This document shows, piece after piece, positions 32,210-39,697 of a stretch of 41,962 nucleotides of DNA. The stretch is from a virus, in the IMG/VR virus record IMGVR_UViG_3300025153_000010, positions 1 through 41,962 of that record. One strand, written 5' to 3'. The translations under genes and the position numbers were made by a program. The notes beneath the pieces were generated by a model that was not told where the DNA came from, did no database searches, and worked only from the letters and a program-made list of their open reading frames with translations. Within the stretch, counting starts at the first letter, position 1. Every line of letters begins with the position of its first letter.

Positions 32210-33457
32210 ATGAGTTCAGGATCGGCTATCTATCCGTTCAAACCAGCTATATTATCAGACAAAAAAGGAGATTTATCCAAAATATGGACAGTCAACTATT
32301 ATGTTTGGTCAGAGAAGAAGGGGATGCTCGTTAGGAAAAGAGCTACGTTTAATCAGTCCACCGCAGCTGAACGATACGAACTGGCGAAAGAATTCATCTC
32401 AATAGTTAATGAAGCTCTTCAAGAAGGGCAAATTGTAGACCCTGTCAAAATTGAGATTGCAGACCAACCACTCACTGGCAAAACTCCGTTGGTTATTGCA
32501 TTTAAAACGTTTTTGGACATCCGAGGCAAAACAATTGACATAAATACGCTTCGAAGTTATCAGAAGGATATTAATGTTTTTTTAGAATGGGCTGACAAGA
32601 CAGTTCTAACCGAAAATAGACGACTAACGGTTTCAGAAATGACGCTGAGCGAGTTCTCTAGTCATGAAGTTTTCCGTTTTTCCGACTATGTTGATGGGAA
32701 AGTGAGAGTAAAAACGGATAAAGCTGGCAATGTTCTTAGTACCAAAATAGGAGTCGCAAAAAAAACTTACAGCAACTATATCGCCACCCTTCGCACTGCC
32801 TTTAGTTTTTTCATCGAAAGAAAAGCAATTAAGACCAATCCCTTCCTGGATGTAAAAAAGAGAAAGGGAGGAAGCAGCCAACATATTCCCTATAGTCCAA
32901 AACAAGTTCGGGACTTTAAAAAAATATGCCTTGAAAAACTAGGGGACGAACAGCTTTGGCTGTTTGTAAATTTTATTTACTACGGATTTTTTAGACCACG
33001 AGAGGAGGCTCAGTTTCTTCAGGTGAAGCATATCTTAAAACGAACTATCGTGGTACCCGGTGAAATTGCTAAGAATAACAATTCTGAACATGTCAGGATA
33101 CCAAAAGCGCTGGAAGATTTAATACAAAAGTATAATCTGAGGAGTTTTCCGCCTAACTATTACGTTTTCTCGTCGGAGAAAAGACCGGGTATAAAGAGGG
33201 TTGGAATCAATTATTTTTATGTAAGAAATCGCAACGTGCTGGATCTTGCAAATCTCAAAGATCAGGAATACGACCTATACGGCTGGAAGCATACAGGAGT
33301 GATATCACTGTATCAAGCAACAAAGGATATCAAGCTCATTCAAGTCCAATGCCGCCATAAGGACATCAACACCACAGACAAGTATTTGAGGGAATTAGGT
33401 TTGTTTTTTGATGATGATGCATTGGATAGTTTTCCAGAGGCTGGAACGGATCATTAA
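32210..33457 (+). CDS. int: Tyrosine integrase
   Basis: 415 aa from ATG 32210 (MSSGSAIYPFKPAILSDKKG); the frame is open further upstream but that part crosses attP. A Bacteroidota-type phage integrase: SAM-like N-terminal binding domain around residues 95-200 (TLRSYQKDINVFLEWADK), and a catalytic domain with Arg262 (FFRPREE), the K-H-T-G box with His361, a HKDINTT box and nucleophile Tyr392 (DKYLR). Integrates the phage at the tRNA. It lies directly beside attP, the usual arrangement. Confidence 0.93.
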   Translation: MSSGSAIYPFKPAILSDKKGDLSKIWTVNYYVWSEKKGMLVRKRATFNQSTAAERYELAKEFISIVNEALQEGQIVDPVKIEIADQPLTGKTPLVIAFKTFLDIRGKTIDINTLRSYQKDINVFLEWADKTVLTENRRLTVSEMTLSEFSSHEVFRFSDYVDGKVRVKTDKAGNVLSTKIGVAKKTYSNYIATLRTAFSFFIERKAIKTNPFLDVKKRKGGSSQHIPYSPKQVRDFKKICLEKLGDEQLWLFVNFIYYGFFRPREEAQFLQVKHILKRTIVVPGEIAKNNNSEHVRIPKALEDLIQKYNLRSFPPNYYVFSSEKRPGIKRVGINYFYVRNRNVLDLANLKDQEYDLYGWKHTGVISLYQATKDIKLIQVQCRHKDINTTDKYLRELGLFFDDDALDSFPEAGTDH

Positions 33458-33508
33458 AAAAAACGGATACAATTGTACCCGCCTTTTCACTTTTACCCTC
33501 CACACTAG

Positions 33509-33537
33509 CTTGATGAGATCAAGTAGCTTTTCTTTTT
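33509..33537 (+). terminator. Terminator candidate after integrase
   Basis: CTTGAT-GAG-ATCAAG short hairpin followed by a T-rich stretch, in the gap between the convergent integrase and Dam-like genes. Confidence 0.5.
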
Positions 33538-33567
33538 GACTCGTTGTTATAAAAAAAGTCACTACAT

Positions 33568-34356
33568 CTAATAATTCCAGGTTAAACACTCGACTTTGGT
33601 TTTGGCCTCCTTACGGCGTCCATCCACAGCGAGTGTTTTTTGATGATCTTCGGTTTTCCAGTCATTCTGTTTTCTGTACTCCATCAAAATATCTTCTGGA
33701 TAGCTACTCAAAAGAAACTTTCCCTGCATGTTTTTACAGGCTTCTAACAAAGCCACAAAATCGTTTGCCTTGTAACCTTTGTATGGCCCTTGATCAGAAG
33801 ATACATACGGCGGATCCAGATAGAAAAATGATTCGGGGCTGTCGTACGCTTTGATGACTTTCAAAACGTCATAGCTTTCGATTGTTACGAATTTTAACCG
33901 GTTTTGGTAGGCTTCTGTGAATAAGCTCTTTTTGTTGAAAAGTCTGAGGGAACTATTCCCTATACGGTCGTAGCCAAAACCGCCACCAATAACTTTCCCA
34001 AAACTCATATTGCATTGCATCCATACTGACCAGGCACATTCTATTTTCCTGGTGACTTCCTCTTTTTGGGAAGTATAAACTTCTCGTGACTGGCGAAATT
34101 GCGAGCGGCTATGGAAGGTCTCATCAACCAATGCCTCAATTTCATTGAAGTCATATTTTAAAACTTTGTAAAAGGTCATTAGGCGATCATTGACATCGTT
34201 CACGACTTCGAAAGGTGAAGGATCCTTTGCCCAGAAGACTGCACCGCCGCCAAAAAAGGGCTCAATGTAATTGTGGTGTTTGGGGATTTTTGGTAAAATG
34301 TGGCGAAGCATGTTTTGCTTTCCGCCGTAATAGGAAATAGGAGTTTTTAGACGCAT
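33568..34356 (-). CDS. Second D12-class adenine DNA methyltransferase
   Basis: 262 aa from ATG 34356 (MRLKTPISYYGGKQNML), preferred to the ATG at 34410 since the family starts in this way. Landmarks: YYGGKQNMLRHILPKIP, EPFFGGGAVFW, and catalytic DPPY at 181-184. Different in sequence from the other Dam at 23331, so not a duplicate. It is encoded on its own between integrase and a plus-strand membrane gene, a lysogeny-side location. Confidence 0.88.
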   Translation of the reverse strand: MRLKTPISYYGGKQNMLRHILPKIPKHHNYIEPFFGGGAVFWAKDPSPFEVVNDVNDRLMTFYKVLKYDFNEIEALVDETFHSRSQFRQSREVYTSQKEEVTRKIECAWSVWMQCNMSFGKVIGGGFGYDRIGNSSLRLFNKKSLFTEAYQNRLKFVTIESYDVLKVIKAYDSPESFFYLDPPYVSSDQGPYKGYKANDFVALLEACKNMQGKFLLSSYPEDILMEYRKQNDWKTEDHQKTLAVDGRRKEAKTKVECLTWNY

Positions 34357-34432
34357 TGTTGATTTTGCTATTTTTTTACTGATAGCAAATTCCATAAATT
34401 GTCGATTCATAAAAAGGACGTCATCTGCAGCT

Positions 34433-34792
34433 GTGAACCCATTTGGCTATCTATACTATCAATCTTATTTGCTACTGAGCCGGGTTTCTAAATCTGGAGC
34501 TGCCAGATTCAAAACATTCACGATGCTCGTAGCATTCCAGCTACTTCACGTCATTATTGCCTTCCCTTCCCTGATGCACGCATTTGAGCCCGAATTAAAT
34601 CATGTAGATGTTGGCAAAATATCAATCAATGTTGTGTTGTTTATCGCTATACCTGTAGCTAATTATCTTCTAATTAACTTTGATGAAGCGGAGAAAAGGA
34701 GCAATGAGAAAGAAGCAAAAGTTCATTGGCAATTTGTGGCCTACATTTTCCTAATATTCCTATTGCTGATTGCAAGGCAACCAAAGTTCTAA
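34433..34792 (+). CDS. Small multi-span membrane protein (GTG start)
   Basis: 119 aa, starting at GTG 34433. Three hydrophobic segments (TMLVAFQLLHVIIAF, ISINVVLFIAIPVANYLLI, FVAYIFLIFLLLIA) joined by a short acidic loop (FDEAEKRSNEKEAK). It is the last plus-strand gene and ends 5 nt before a hairpin terminator. Divergent from the second Dam. Possible lysogenic conversion or superinfection function. Confidence 0.6.
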   Translation: MNPFGYLYYQSYLLLSRVSKSGAARFKTFTMLVAFQLLHVIIAFPSLMHAFEPELNHVDVGKISINVVLFIAIPVANYLLINFDEAEKRSNEKEAKVHWQFVAYIFLIFLLLIARQPKF

Positions 34793-34796
34793 CAGT

Positions 34797-34829
34797 AAAA
34801 GTGGTTTCACTAAATATTGACACCACTTT
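34797..34829. terminator. Bidirectional terminator
   Basis: AAAAGTGGT (34797-34805) pairs with ACCACTTTT (34821-34829) across a 15-nt loop. It ends the plus-strand membrane gene and, on the minus strand, the late operon coming from the right. Confidence 0.6.
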
Positions 34830-34833
34830 TGCA

Positions 34834-35061
34834 TCAGTTTACCTTCGAAGGCTTCCAAACGCAAATCTTTGATAGAAACGTTTTTCGAATTCGAATCGTC
34901 GGATCCTCCTTGCTTTCATATATCCTGCCAAAAAAAAAAATCTTGAAGCGCAAACGATACAGGGCGCACCCGACGACGCGCCTGTGGTTGAATCTGATAA
35001 AAAAATAGTCGGTTCAACGGTTTCAAAAACAGGCATTTACTCAGGTGCTGCTGTTGAATAA
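34834..35061. other. Region with broken reading frames around an 11-A run
   Basis: A minus-strand frame starts at ATG 35036, three bases after the end of the frameshift extension (TAAATG), but becomes Arg/Phe-rich after an 11-base homopolymer (34930-34940). A -1 shift there gives a more protein-like end (YESKEDPTIRIRKTFLSKI) stopping at 34834. On the plus strand another protein-like frame (EAQTIQGAPDDAPVVESDKK) runs to 35061 without a start. Either one small gene is disrupted by a homopolymer error or slippage, or this is decayed sequence. I cannot decide. Confidence 0.35.
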
Positions 35062-35252
35062 TTTTCGGCCTTAATTTGGGCTATAATTACGGAATGCCGT
35101 TTGTCTAAAACCAGTATCTGCTGAACAATATCCGGGCATTCGTTTGGATACTCTTTAACTAGCTTATTAGATAAAAAACCAGCTTCGAGCAGAACCGTTC
35201 TGAGTTCTTGCCGAAGCTGGTCCGTGTCTGTTGGAGCGGTGGGCTCTACTTT
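35037..35252 (-). CDS. Start-less -1 frame extension of the 35246-35470 gene
   Basis: About 70 sense codons without any ATG, beginning at the nine-A run and reading VEPTAPTDTDQLRQELRTVL and so on, to TAA at 35037. The text has a natural amino-acid mix (RTVLLEAGFLSNKL, NECPDIVQQILVLDK). It can be translated only by -1 slippage on A AAA AAG (35255-35249) at the end of the upstream gene, by transcript slippage, or if the genome has one A more than read here. Fused product about 144 aa. Confidence 0.55.
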   Translation of the reverse strand, partial: KVEPTAPTDTDQLRQELRTVLLEAGFLSNKLVKEYPNECPDIVQQILVLDKRHSVIIAQIKAENYSTAAPE

Positions 35253-35470
35253 TTTTTTGAATTATCCGCGGCTTTGGAAGCGGTTGCCTTGGCTGGCTTT
35301 GGAGCGGTAGGTTTTGGGGTTGCAGCTTTGACAGTTTCCTTTACTTCACCGAGGGATTCCAAGGCTTTTTTTACTTTGGCCAGGGCTGCTTTGTTTTCGT
35401 CTGAAGGGATTCTTTTGAAAGCTCGTTCTGCCAGGAACAGATCGGCTTCTAGTTGTGCTAATGATGACAT
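35246..35470 (-). CDS. Small Lys/Ala/Pro-rich late protein with slippery stop
   Basis: 74 aa. A helical, charged N-terminal half (SLAQLEADLFLAERAFKRIP) and a Lys/Ala/Pro tail (KPTAPKPAKATASKAADN) ending KKK. The final codons AAA AAA AAG TAG form an in-frame X-XXY-YYZ heptamer, like the E. coli dnaX site, next to the stop. It follows the tail tube-like gene, as G and GT do in lambda, so a -1 fusion product is likely. Head decoration is another option. Confidence 0.6.
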   Translation of the reverse strand: MSSLAQLEADLFLAERAFKRIPSDENKAALAKVKKALESLGEVKETVKAATPKPTAPKPAKATASKAADNSKKK

Positions 35471-35489
35471 TGGATCTTAGGATTTGAGT

Positions 35490-35522
35490 AAAAAACTAGC
35501 TCACTGGCTGTGGCCAGTGAGC
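35490..35522 (-). terminator. Rho-independent terminator
   Basis: Perfect 10-bp stem GCTCACTGGC / GCCAGTGAGC with a 4-nt loop, followed on the minus strand by TAGTTTTTT. It sits between the 35532 and 35246 genes and may reduce expression of the latter. Confidence 0.75.
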
Positions 35523-35531
35523 GGTTTCAGA

Positions 35532-35765
35532 TCACTTCTTTTTTACTACCGGTGCTTCCGCTTCGGGTAGCACTGCTGGCTCGGCTTCGGCTACTGGTGA
35601 CGCTGGTGCTGCTTCAACTTGTGAAACTCCGGCGATGCCTGCTTTGAAAAGCTTTTCGGCGACCAGGTCGCCGTCTACTTCTGCTAAATGGATGCGGTTG
35701 CCTCCAACGAGGTAATATTGATTGGCAGCTACTTCCTTATCTATTTTATACTTGGTTAATGGCAT
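35532..35765 (-). CDS. Small late protein with Ala/Pro/Glu tail
   Basis: 77 aa. An N-terminal beta-like segment (PLTKYKIDKEVAANQYYLV) and an Ala/Pro/Glu-rich tail (EAAPASPVAEAEPAVLPEAE) ending VVKKK. It shares the KKK-stop ending with the downstream gene. Probably a capsid decoration or tail-related protein by position. It is preceded by the iteron-like repeats at 35821-35935. Confidence 0.6.
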   Translation of the reverse strand: MPLTKYKIDKEVAANQYYLVGGNRIHLAEVDGDLVAEKLFKAGIAGVSQVEAAPASPVAEAEPAVLPEAEAPVVKKK

Positions 35766-35820
35766 GATCTTATGAATTGTGAGATGAAATAATAAAATGG
35801 TACTAGAAATTCTTTCCTTC

Positions 35821-35935
35821 CTTGCCTACCGTGCCTACGCTACTAATTTGTTGTTGACCGTCAATGATTTAAACTAATTGGCCCGGCTGGAAACCGTAGG
35901 CAACTGGTAGAAATCGGTCGCATAGCGTAGGCAAG
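35821..35935. repeat. Second GTAGGCA locus
   Basis: Two TGCCTAC copies at 35823-35829 and 35832-35838 (9-bp period) and two GTAGGCA copies at 35896-35902 and 35927-35933, in inverted arrangement around an AT-rich centre. The left pair is identical to the last two units of the 24707 triplet, and the distance to the CCGTAGGCAA box (53 nt here, 53-55 nt there) is preserved. It lies in the gap between the tail tube-like gene and a small late gene. Confidence 0.6.
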
Positions 35936-35939
35936 TAGT

Positions 35940-36587
35940 TTAGATGACTACCGGCAAGGCGTCGATTGGAATAACAATCGTCGTGTCGAGTGGGGCGGGT
36001 GGGGTCATAAAGCCGTCGTTTTTGGCGGTGAAGGTGATCTTTTGCGCGTCGGTTCCTTTGGCTCCTGAATCACCGGTCATTTCGAGTTCAAGCGGGTTGT
36101 CGACTGATCCTACCAGGTACATTTTGTTGTTGTTGCCCTTGGCGATGATCAGTAAAGGGCGGTTCAATAAACGTGTGGCCAGCTTCACGCTGTCTTCATC
36201 GATACCATTGACCTCGAAACTGATATTCTGCTCGAATGCCTGGCTGCCGATCTTCCCTTTGGATGAGAAACCCCACTTGGTGGTGTCGTAGGCTGCCTGG
36301 ATTTCGATAAACTTCTTTGTAGTGGTCAGCGGGATCGTTGTTCCAGTGATTTTGCCGCTTGTTGCGAGCATGTCATAGGTTGGAAACTCAACGTCGTCGA
36401 AGTCTTCCACGACTGCGATGTACAAACGCTTATTACCTCCCGGTTTCGGTCCGCACTTACGGCGAAGACCTAATAATGGAAGACAGCTGGCTGTTATCGC
36501 GGCCGCTGGATCATTTGTGGTGGTGATTCCTATTGCGACCAGGCTCACAAGGAGGGTAACCGATAAAAGTTTGAGAATGCTATTCAT
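35940..36587 (-). CDS. Major tail tube-like protein with hydrophobic N-terminus
   Basis: 215 aa. The body after about residue 50 is a beta-rich domain (YIAVVEDFDDVEFPTYDML, then FIEIQAAYDTTKWGFSSKG, FEQNISFEVNGIDEDSVKLA) resembling tail tube-type proteins. Position behind capsid genes fits. The first 30 residues (MNSILKLLSVTLLVSLVAIG) look like a signal peptide or membrane helix, which is odd for a tube protein. An ATG inside the hydrophobic region is absent, so a non-ATG start nearer CGPKPGGNKR may be the real one. Confidence 0.6.
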   Translation of the reverse strand: MNSILKLLSVTLLVSLVAIGITTTNDPAAAITASCLPLLGLRRKCGPKPGGNKRLYIAVVEDFDDVEFPTYDMLATSGKITGTTIPLTTTKKFIEIQAAYDTTKWGFSSKGKIGSQAFEQNISFEVNGIDEDSVKLATRLLNRPLLIIAKGNNNKMYLVGSVDNPLELEMTGDSGAKGTDAQKITFTAKNDGFMTPPAPLDTTIVIPIDALPVVI

Positions 36588-36606
36588 TGGATTTGGTAAA
36601 AGTTAG

Positions 36607-36624
36607 GCCCGGCCGAAACCGGGC
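36607..36624 (-). terminator. Weak hairpin between capsid and tail tube-like gene
   Basis: 6-bp GC stem GCCCGG / CCGGGC with a 6-nt loop, followed on the minus strand by CTAACTTTTACC. A likely attenuator that lets capsid protein be made in excess. Confidence 0.45.
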
Positions 36625-36663
36625 AATTGGTTAAATGGTGAAATGCTTGCTGACCGGTCTGAT

Positions 36664-37635
36664 CTAAACCTTGTTGTTGCGGATAATGAATGGCCCGTGG
36701 GCGTAGTCGAATGCGCAACGCAAGAAAATGTTTACCTCCCATCCTTTAAGCTGTGGACTGATGCTCAACCTTGGCTTGATGGCTCCATCTGTCCCGAAGA
36801 AAAGGTTATTCGGAGGGGTCACGATAATGGTTTCTTTACCTGCCAGACCTGGATCAATTACAAACCTTTTGTTGTCGTGGTCGTCGGGTGTGGCGGTGGA
36901 CTCGTTTGGTCCTACGTGATCCGGGAATAGCGCGCGGCGTCCCTGGTTGTACTTTTTGAACATGCTGCGTGAAAGGCGTATCTCGGTGCTTGTCTCGGCA
37001 AGACGTGGCAAGTTGTCGTCGAACTTCTCACATAGGGCCTGCACGTGGTTGTAGATCGCCTGGGTGTCGGCAAAGGCACCGGCAACAGTCAGCGTGTTGG
37101 CAGCTGGAATGTCACCGCCACCGGCAGCGCCAGCGATCAGTTTCAACAGCAAACCGTCGACTGCGTTGATAGATCCGATCTGGGCCGCATCCGCATCCCC
37201 TTTCCAGCTGGAATTTTCACGAAGGAAAAGCCCTTGTCCCTGGATGATCTCTTGTAAAAAGAAAGTCTCGAAGGGGTTGTCCAGCACATTCTGAACCGTT
37301 CCTAACCCTTTGACTTTACGAAGGTAACTTTTGACGATGGCCAGGATCTGGGAGCGTGGAATGAAGAAGTCGGCGTCGATCTCCTGCAACTTCCATTTGC
37401 GGGTTTTGAAGTCCGCTCCTTTTGCTGGCAAGAAATCATCACTTGCCACACGGAGGGTATCCATTACACGCATGGAGGTAATCACTTCTTCGTCCTCAGT
37501 GTAGCGAACATCGAAGTCGTTGGCTACCTGCTGGAAACCGTCCTGGATAATATCACTGATAATTTCCGGGTTGGCTTCCACGTGAGCGAGCAGCTCGGAG
37601 GGGATCTGGGTTATGTCCAGATTTTTAGTAGGCAT
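36664..37635 (-). CDS. Major capsid protein (HK97-like)
   Basis: 323 aa, starting MPTKNLDITQIPSELLAHVE. It follows protease and scaffold genes in the standard order. It has the N-arm-like helical beginning, an E-loop-like region, and a beta-rich C-terminal half ending RCAFDYAHGPFIIRNNKV. The length is typical of HK97-fold capsids. There is a short gap to the scaffold gene and a weak hairpin afterwards, suggesting separate, strong expression. Confidence 0.85.
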   Translation of the reverse strand: MPTKNLDITQIPSELLAHVEANPEIISDIIQDGFQQVANDFDVRYTEDEEVITSMRVMDTLRVASDDFLPAKGADFKTRKWKLQEIDADFFIPRSQILAIVKSYLRKVKGLGTVQNVLDNPFETFFLQEIIQGQGLFLRENSSWKGDADAAQIGSINAVDGLLLKLIAGAAGGGDIPAANTLTVAGAFADTQAIYNHVQALCEKFDDNLPRLAETSTEIRLSRSMFKKYNQGRRALFPDHVGPNESTATPDDHDNKRFVIDPGLAGKETIIVTPPNNLFFGTDGAIKPRLSISPQLKGWEVNIFLRCAFDYAHGPFIIRNNKV

Positions 37636-37698
37636 AATTAAAAAATAAAATGGTGGATAATTGAAAGACTAAAACTTAGTGTGTGACCAAAGCGGGTT

Positions 37699-38133
37699 TT
37701 ACTTTTTTACCATCGCCAGCGCTGCCGCCATCACACTACCCTCTTTGAACATGGAGGCCGGATCGTCAGTATTCTGGCTTTGGTCGCCGCCGGGCGTGGT
37801 GCCGTTCACTGCTCCTTTGTGTTCCTTAAACCAGTCGTCCAGGCGCTTGTTTTCCGCTGAAAGGCTGGTGATCTTGGTTTGCGCCTCGGTGAGCTTTGGT
37901 TCCAGATCTTTTACTTTGGCTTCGGCTGTGTCGGCGCGAAGGGTGGCGGCGTCATAGTCCGCTTTCAGCTTTGTATTGCCGTCGAGCTGGGCAGTGATCC
38001 GGTTGTTTGCTTCGAGTAGCTCGGCCTGGTAGGTTGCGAACTCCTCAGTGGAAAGCTTTTCTGTGATGGAGGTGGTGGACTTGGCGAATAGTTCGGCCAG
38101 AAAGTCTTTACCGGTTTTTAAAATCTGCGACAT
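37699..38133 (-). CDS. Scaffold-like coiled-coil protein
   Basis: 144 aa. A long coiled coil (TLRADTAEAKVKDLEPKLTE, then AQTKITSLSAENKRLDDWF) followed by a disordered GTTPGGDQSQN stretch and a short C-terminal helix (SVMAAALAMVKK) that could dock to the capsid. Located between protease and major capsid genes, the usual place of the scaffold. Confidence 0.8.
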   Translation of the reverse strand: MSQILKTGKDFLAELFAKSTTSITEKLSTEEFATYQAELLEANNRITAQLDGNTKLKADYDAATLRADTAEAKVKDLEPKLTEAQTKITSLSAENKRLDDWFKEHKGAVNGTTPGGDQSQNTDDPASMFKEGSVMAAALAMVKK

Positions 38134-38135
38134 GG

Positions 38136-39008
38136 TTATTGTTGTTTGGATAATTGAATTGCTCTTTTGTTTGCCGCCTCTATGGATCCAGCACTATCGG
38201 CCAGGCCTAACGAGATAGCCAGCTTGGTGCCGAAAACCTGACCGGAAAAGGCCAGCTCTTCATTGGTGATCTTGCCAGCTCGGCCACGGCGCATAAAGCC
38301 GATGAACTCCTGGCGGGATTCGACCAGATTGGTGATCAGGGTGGCTCGGGTGGCTTCGTCCAGGCCTTCGATGGAGTTGGGTTTGTTTTTGTCTTCGGAT
38401 CCGGGGGCGCGGATGATCTCGGGGACAAGGCCCTGCTGGGCATAGGCTTTGGATTCGTTCACATAGATGTAGAGTACACCGATGGAACCAACAACGGTAG
38501 CCGCCTGGGGTTCCAGCCAGATCTCGGTTGCCTGACTGGCCACAAACATCCCTGCCGAGCAGCACATGGCCGTGTGAACGATAACCACCTTTGAGCAGTC
38601 ACGTACCGTTTGGGCCAGCATCCTGGTAGAATCAACTGTGCCGCCGGGCGTAAACATTTTGAGCACGATGGCCCTGACGTAAATGTTCTGGTCGCACCGC
38701 TTAATGATGCGGGCGTAGTCTTCATTGCCCCAACCCCAAAAACCAAAACGGCTCATGCCGCCTGCGATGGTGATGGTAGCTATGCCGGTTGCATCATCGA
38801 GCAGATAGTATTTGATGTACCAATCATAAAAGGAGTTTGGGTCGCCTGCGAGGTGCTGGTTTACGGGAAGATCTTTAAACGAGGCGAAGCCCATCGACCG
38901 CTGGGCAAAAGTGAAGAAAGGATTTTCGCCTTTTTGTGCATGAGAGAAGGCACCGGGAAGGAAAGACTCCTGGATATACCAGGCCCCTGAAAATGATTGT
39001 ACCGTCAT
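38136..39008 (-). CDS. Prohead maturation protease (S49/SppA-like)
   Basis: 290 aa. Predicted ClpP/crotonase fold with catalytic-type Ser151 in the CCSAGMF box, preceded by FTPGGTVDSTR and followed by TVVGSIGVLYIYVN and AYAQQGLVPEI, the S49 landmarks. It cleaves scaffold and itself within the procapsid. The start codon lies in a perfect 12-bp hairpin (38996-39034). Confidence 0.85.
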   Translation of the reverse strand: MTVQSFSGAWYIQESFLPGAFSHAQKGENPFFTFAQRSMGFASFKDLPVNQHLAGDPNSFYDWYIKYYLLDDATGIATITIAGGMSRFGFWGWGNEDYARIIKRCDQNIYVRAIVLKMFTPGGTVDSTRMLAQTVRDCSKVVIVHTAMCCSAGMFVASQATEIWLEPQAATVVGSIGVLYIYVNESKAYAQQGLVPEIIRAPGSEDKNKPNSIEGLDEATRATLITNLVESRQEFIGFMRRGRAGKITNEELAFSGQVFGTKLAISLGLADSAGSIEAANKRAIQLSKQQ

Positions 39009-39034
39009 CGACGTGGATTAATTGACGGTACAAT
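38996..39034 (-). promoter_or_regulatory. Hairpin covering protease start codon
   Basis: Perfect 12-bp inverted repeat ATTGTACCGTCA (38996-39007) and TGACGGTACAAT (39023-39034), loop 15 nt. On the mRNA, the ATG at 39008-39006 is at the stem base, so folding would hide it. Possible translational control of the protease. Confidence 0.5.
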
Positions 39035-39079
39035 TTTCAGTATTTGAAAATCAAGGGAAAAGGACGAGAAAAACGGGTT

Positions 39080-39631
39080 TTAGCTGAAACTTTCACCAAA
39101 TGCACTGCTGAACACCCTTTCAAGGGCGGGCATAGCGTCGGTGTGATAGGCTGGGTGTGTGGCTTCACAGCGAAGTGAAAAGGTGGCGCTTTTGTCTGCA
39201 CTGATCATCGAACCGAACCCGAGCTCTGCTGGGATGGATGGACTACCCAGGATTCTAATCTTTCGCAGGTGATCTTCAAAAAAGGCAATCCACTTTGTAT
39301 TTACATTGTCCATAATCCAGGTGTCGGTTTCGATCATCGATTGCGGAAGGGTGAACTGTATGGTCTGGGTAAGCTTTGGCCCGGCTTCTGTCCTGGTAAG
39401 CGATTCATTGAATAAACATTCTTTATTACGAAACATCATTTTATGCAATGTTGCGCCTGAAAAAAATGAAATCATGCGCGAGGGGACATGCAAGGAAGTG
39501 CTCGCGGCCAGGTAAACGGGGTCGGGGATCTGCTGTACCTGACCTGCATCGATCAGCCAAAGTTTTCTGATAAAGCCAGGGTTTGGCCCACAGGTTTTGC
39601 CAATGATTTGGAAGGGTAATTGATCGCTCAT
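39080..39631 (-). CDS. Late structural protein, unknown
   Basis: 183 aa, beta-rich (HLRKIRILGSPSIPAELGFG, then MISADKSATFSLRCEATHPA). No motif; cytoplasmic. Between tape measure and protease genes. It could be a head-tail or tail completion protein. It begins downstream of a 20-bp-period repeat. Confidence 0.6.
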   Translation of the reverse strand: MSDQLPFQIIGKTCGPNPGFIRKLWLIDAGQVQQIPDPVYLAASTSLHVPSRMISFFSGATLHKMMFRNKECLFNESLTRTEAGPKLTQTIQFTLPQSMIETDTWIMDNVNTKWIAFFEDHLRKIRILGSPSIPAELGFGSMISADKSATFSLRCEATHPAYHTDAMPALERVFSSAFGESFS

Positions 39632-39697
39632 TCTGGGGACGCAAAACGCGGGGTTAAGTTTTTGAATAGTTTGTTTGTAGCCTTGTGCGGTCGTTTT

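Noticed and set aside
30367-33457. Prophage-host junction near attP
   Set aside because: Phage genes lie on both sides and no host gene is visible; the site is attP of a circular form, not attL or attR.
34817-35008. Plus-strand frame of 63 codons after the membrane gene
   Set aside because: Begins inside the terminator hairpin and is Arg/Lys-rich; kept only as part of the ambiguous homopolymer region.
35532-35550. Second A AAA AAG heptamer at the end of the 35532-35765 gene as a frameshift site
   Set aside because: The -1 frame meets a stop after three codons, so slippage would make no useful product.
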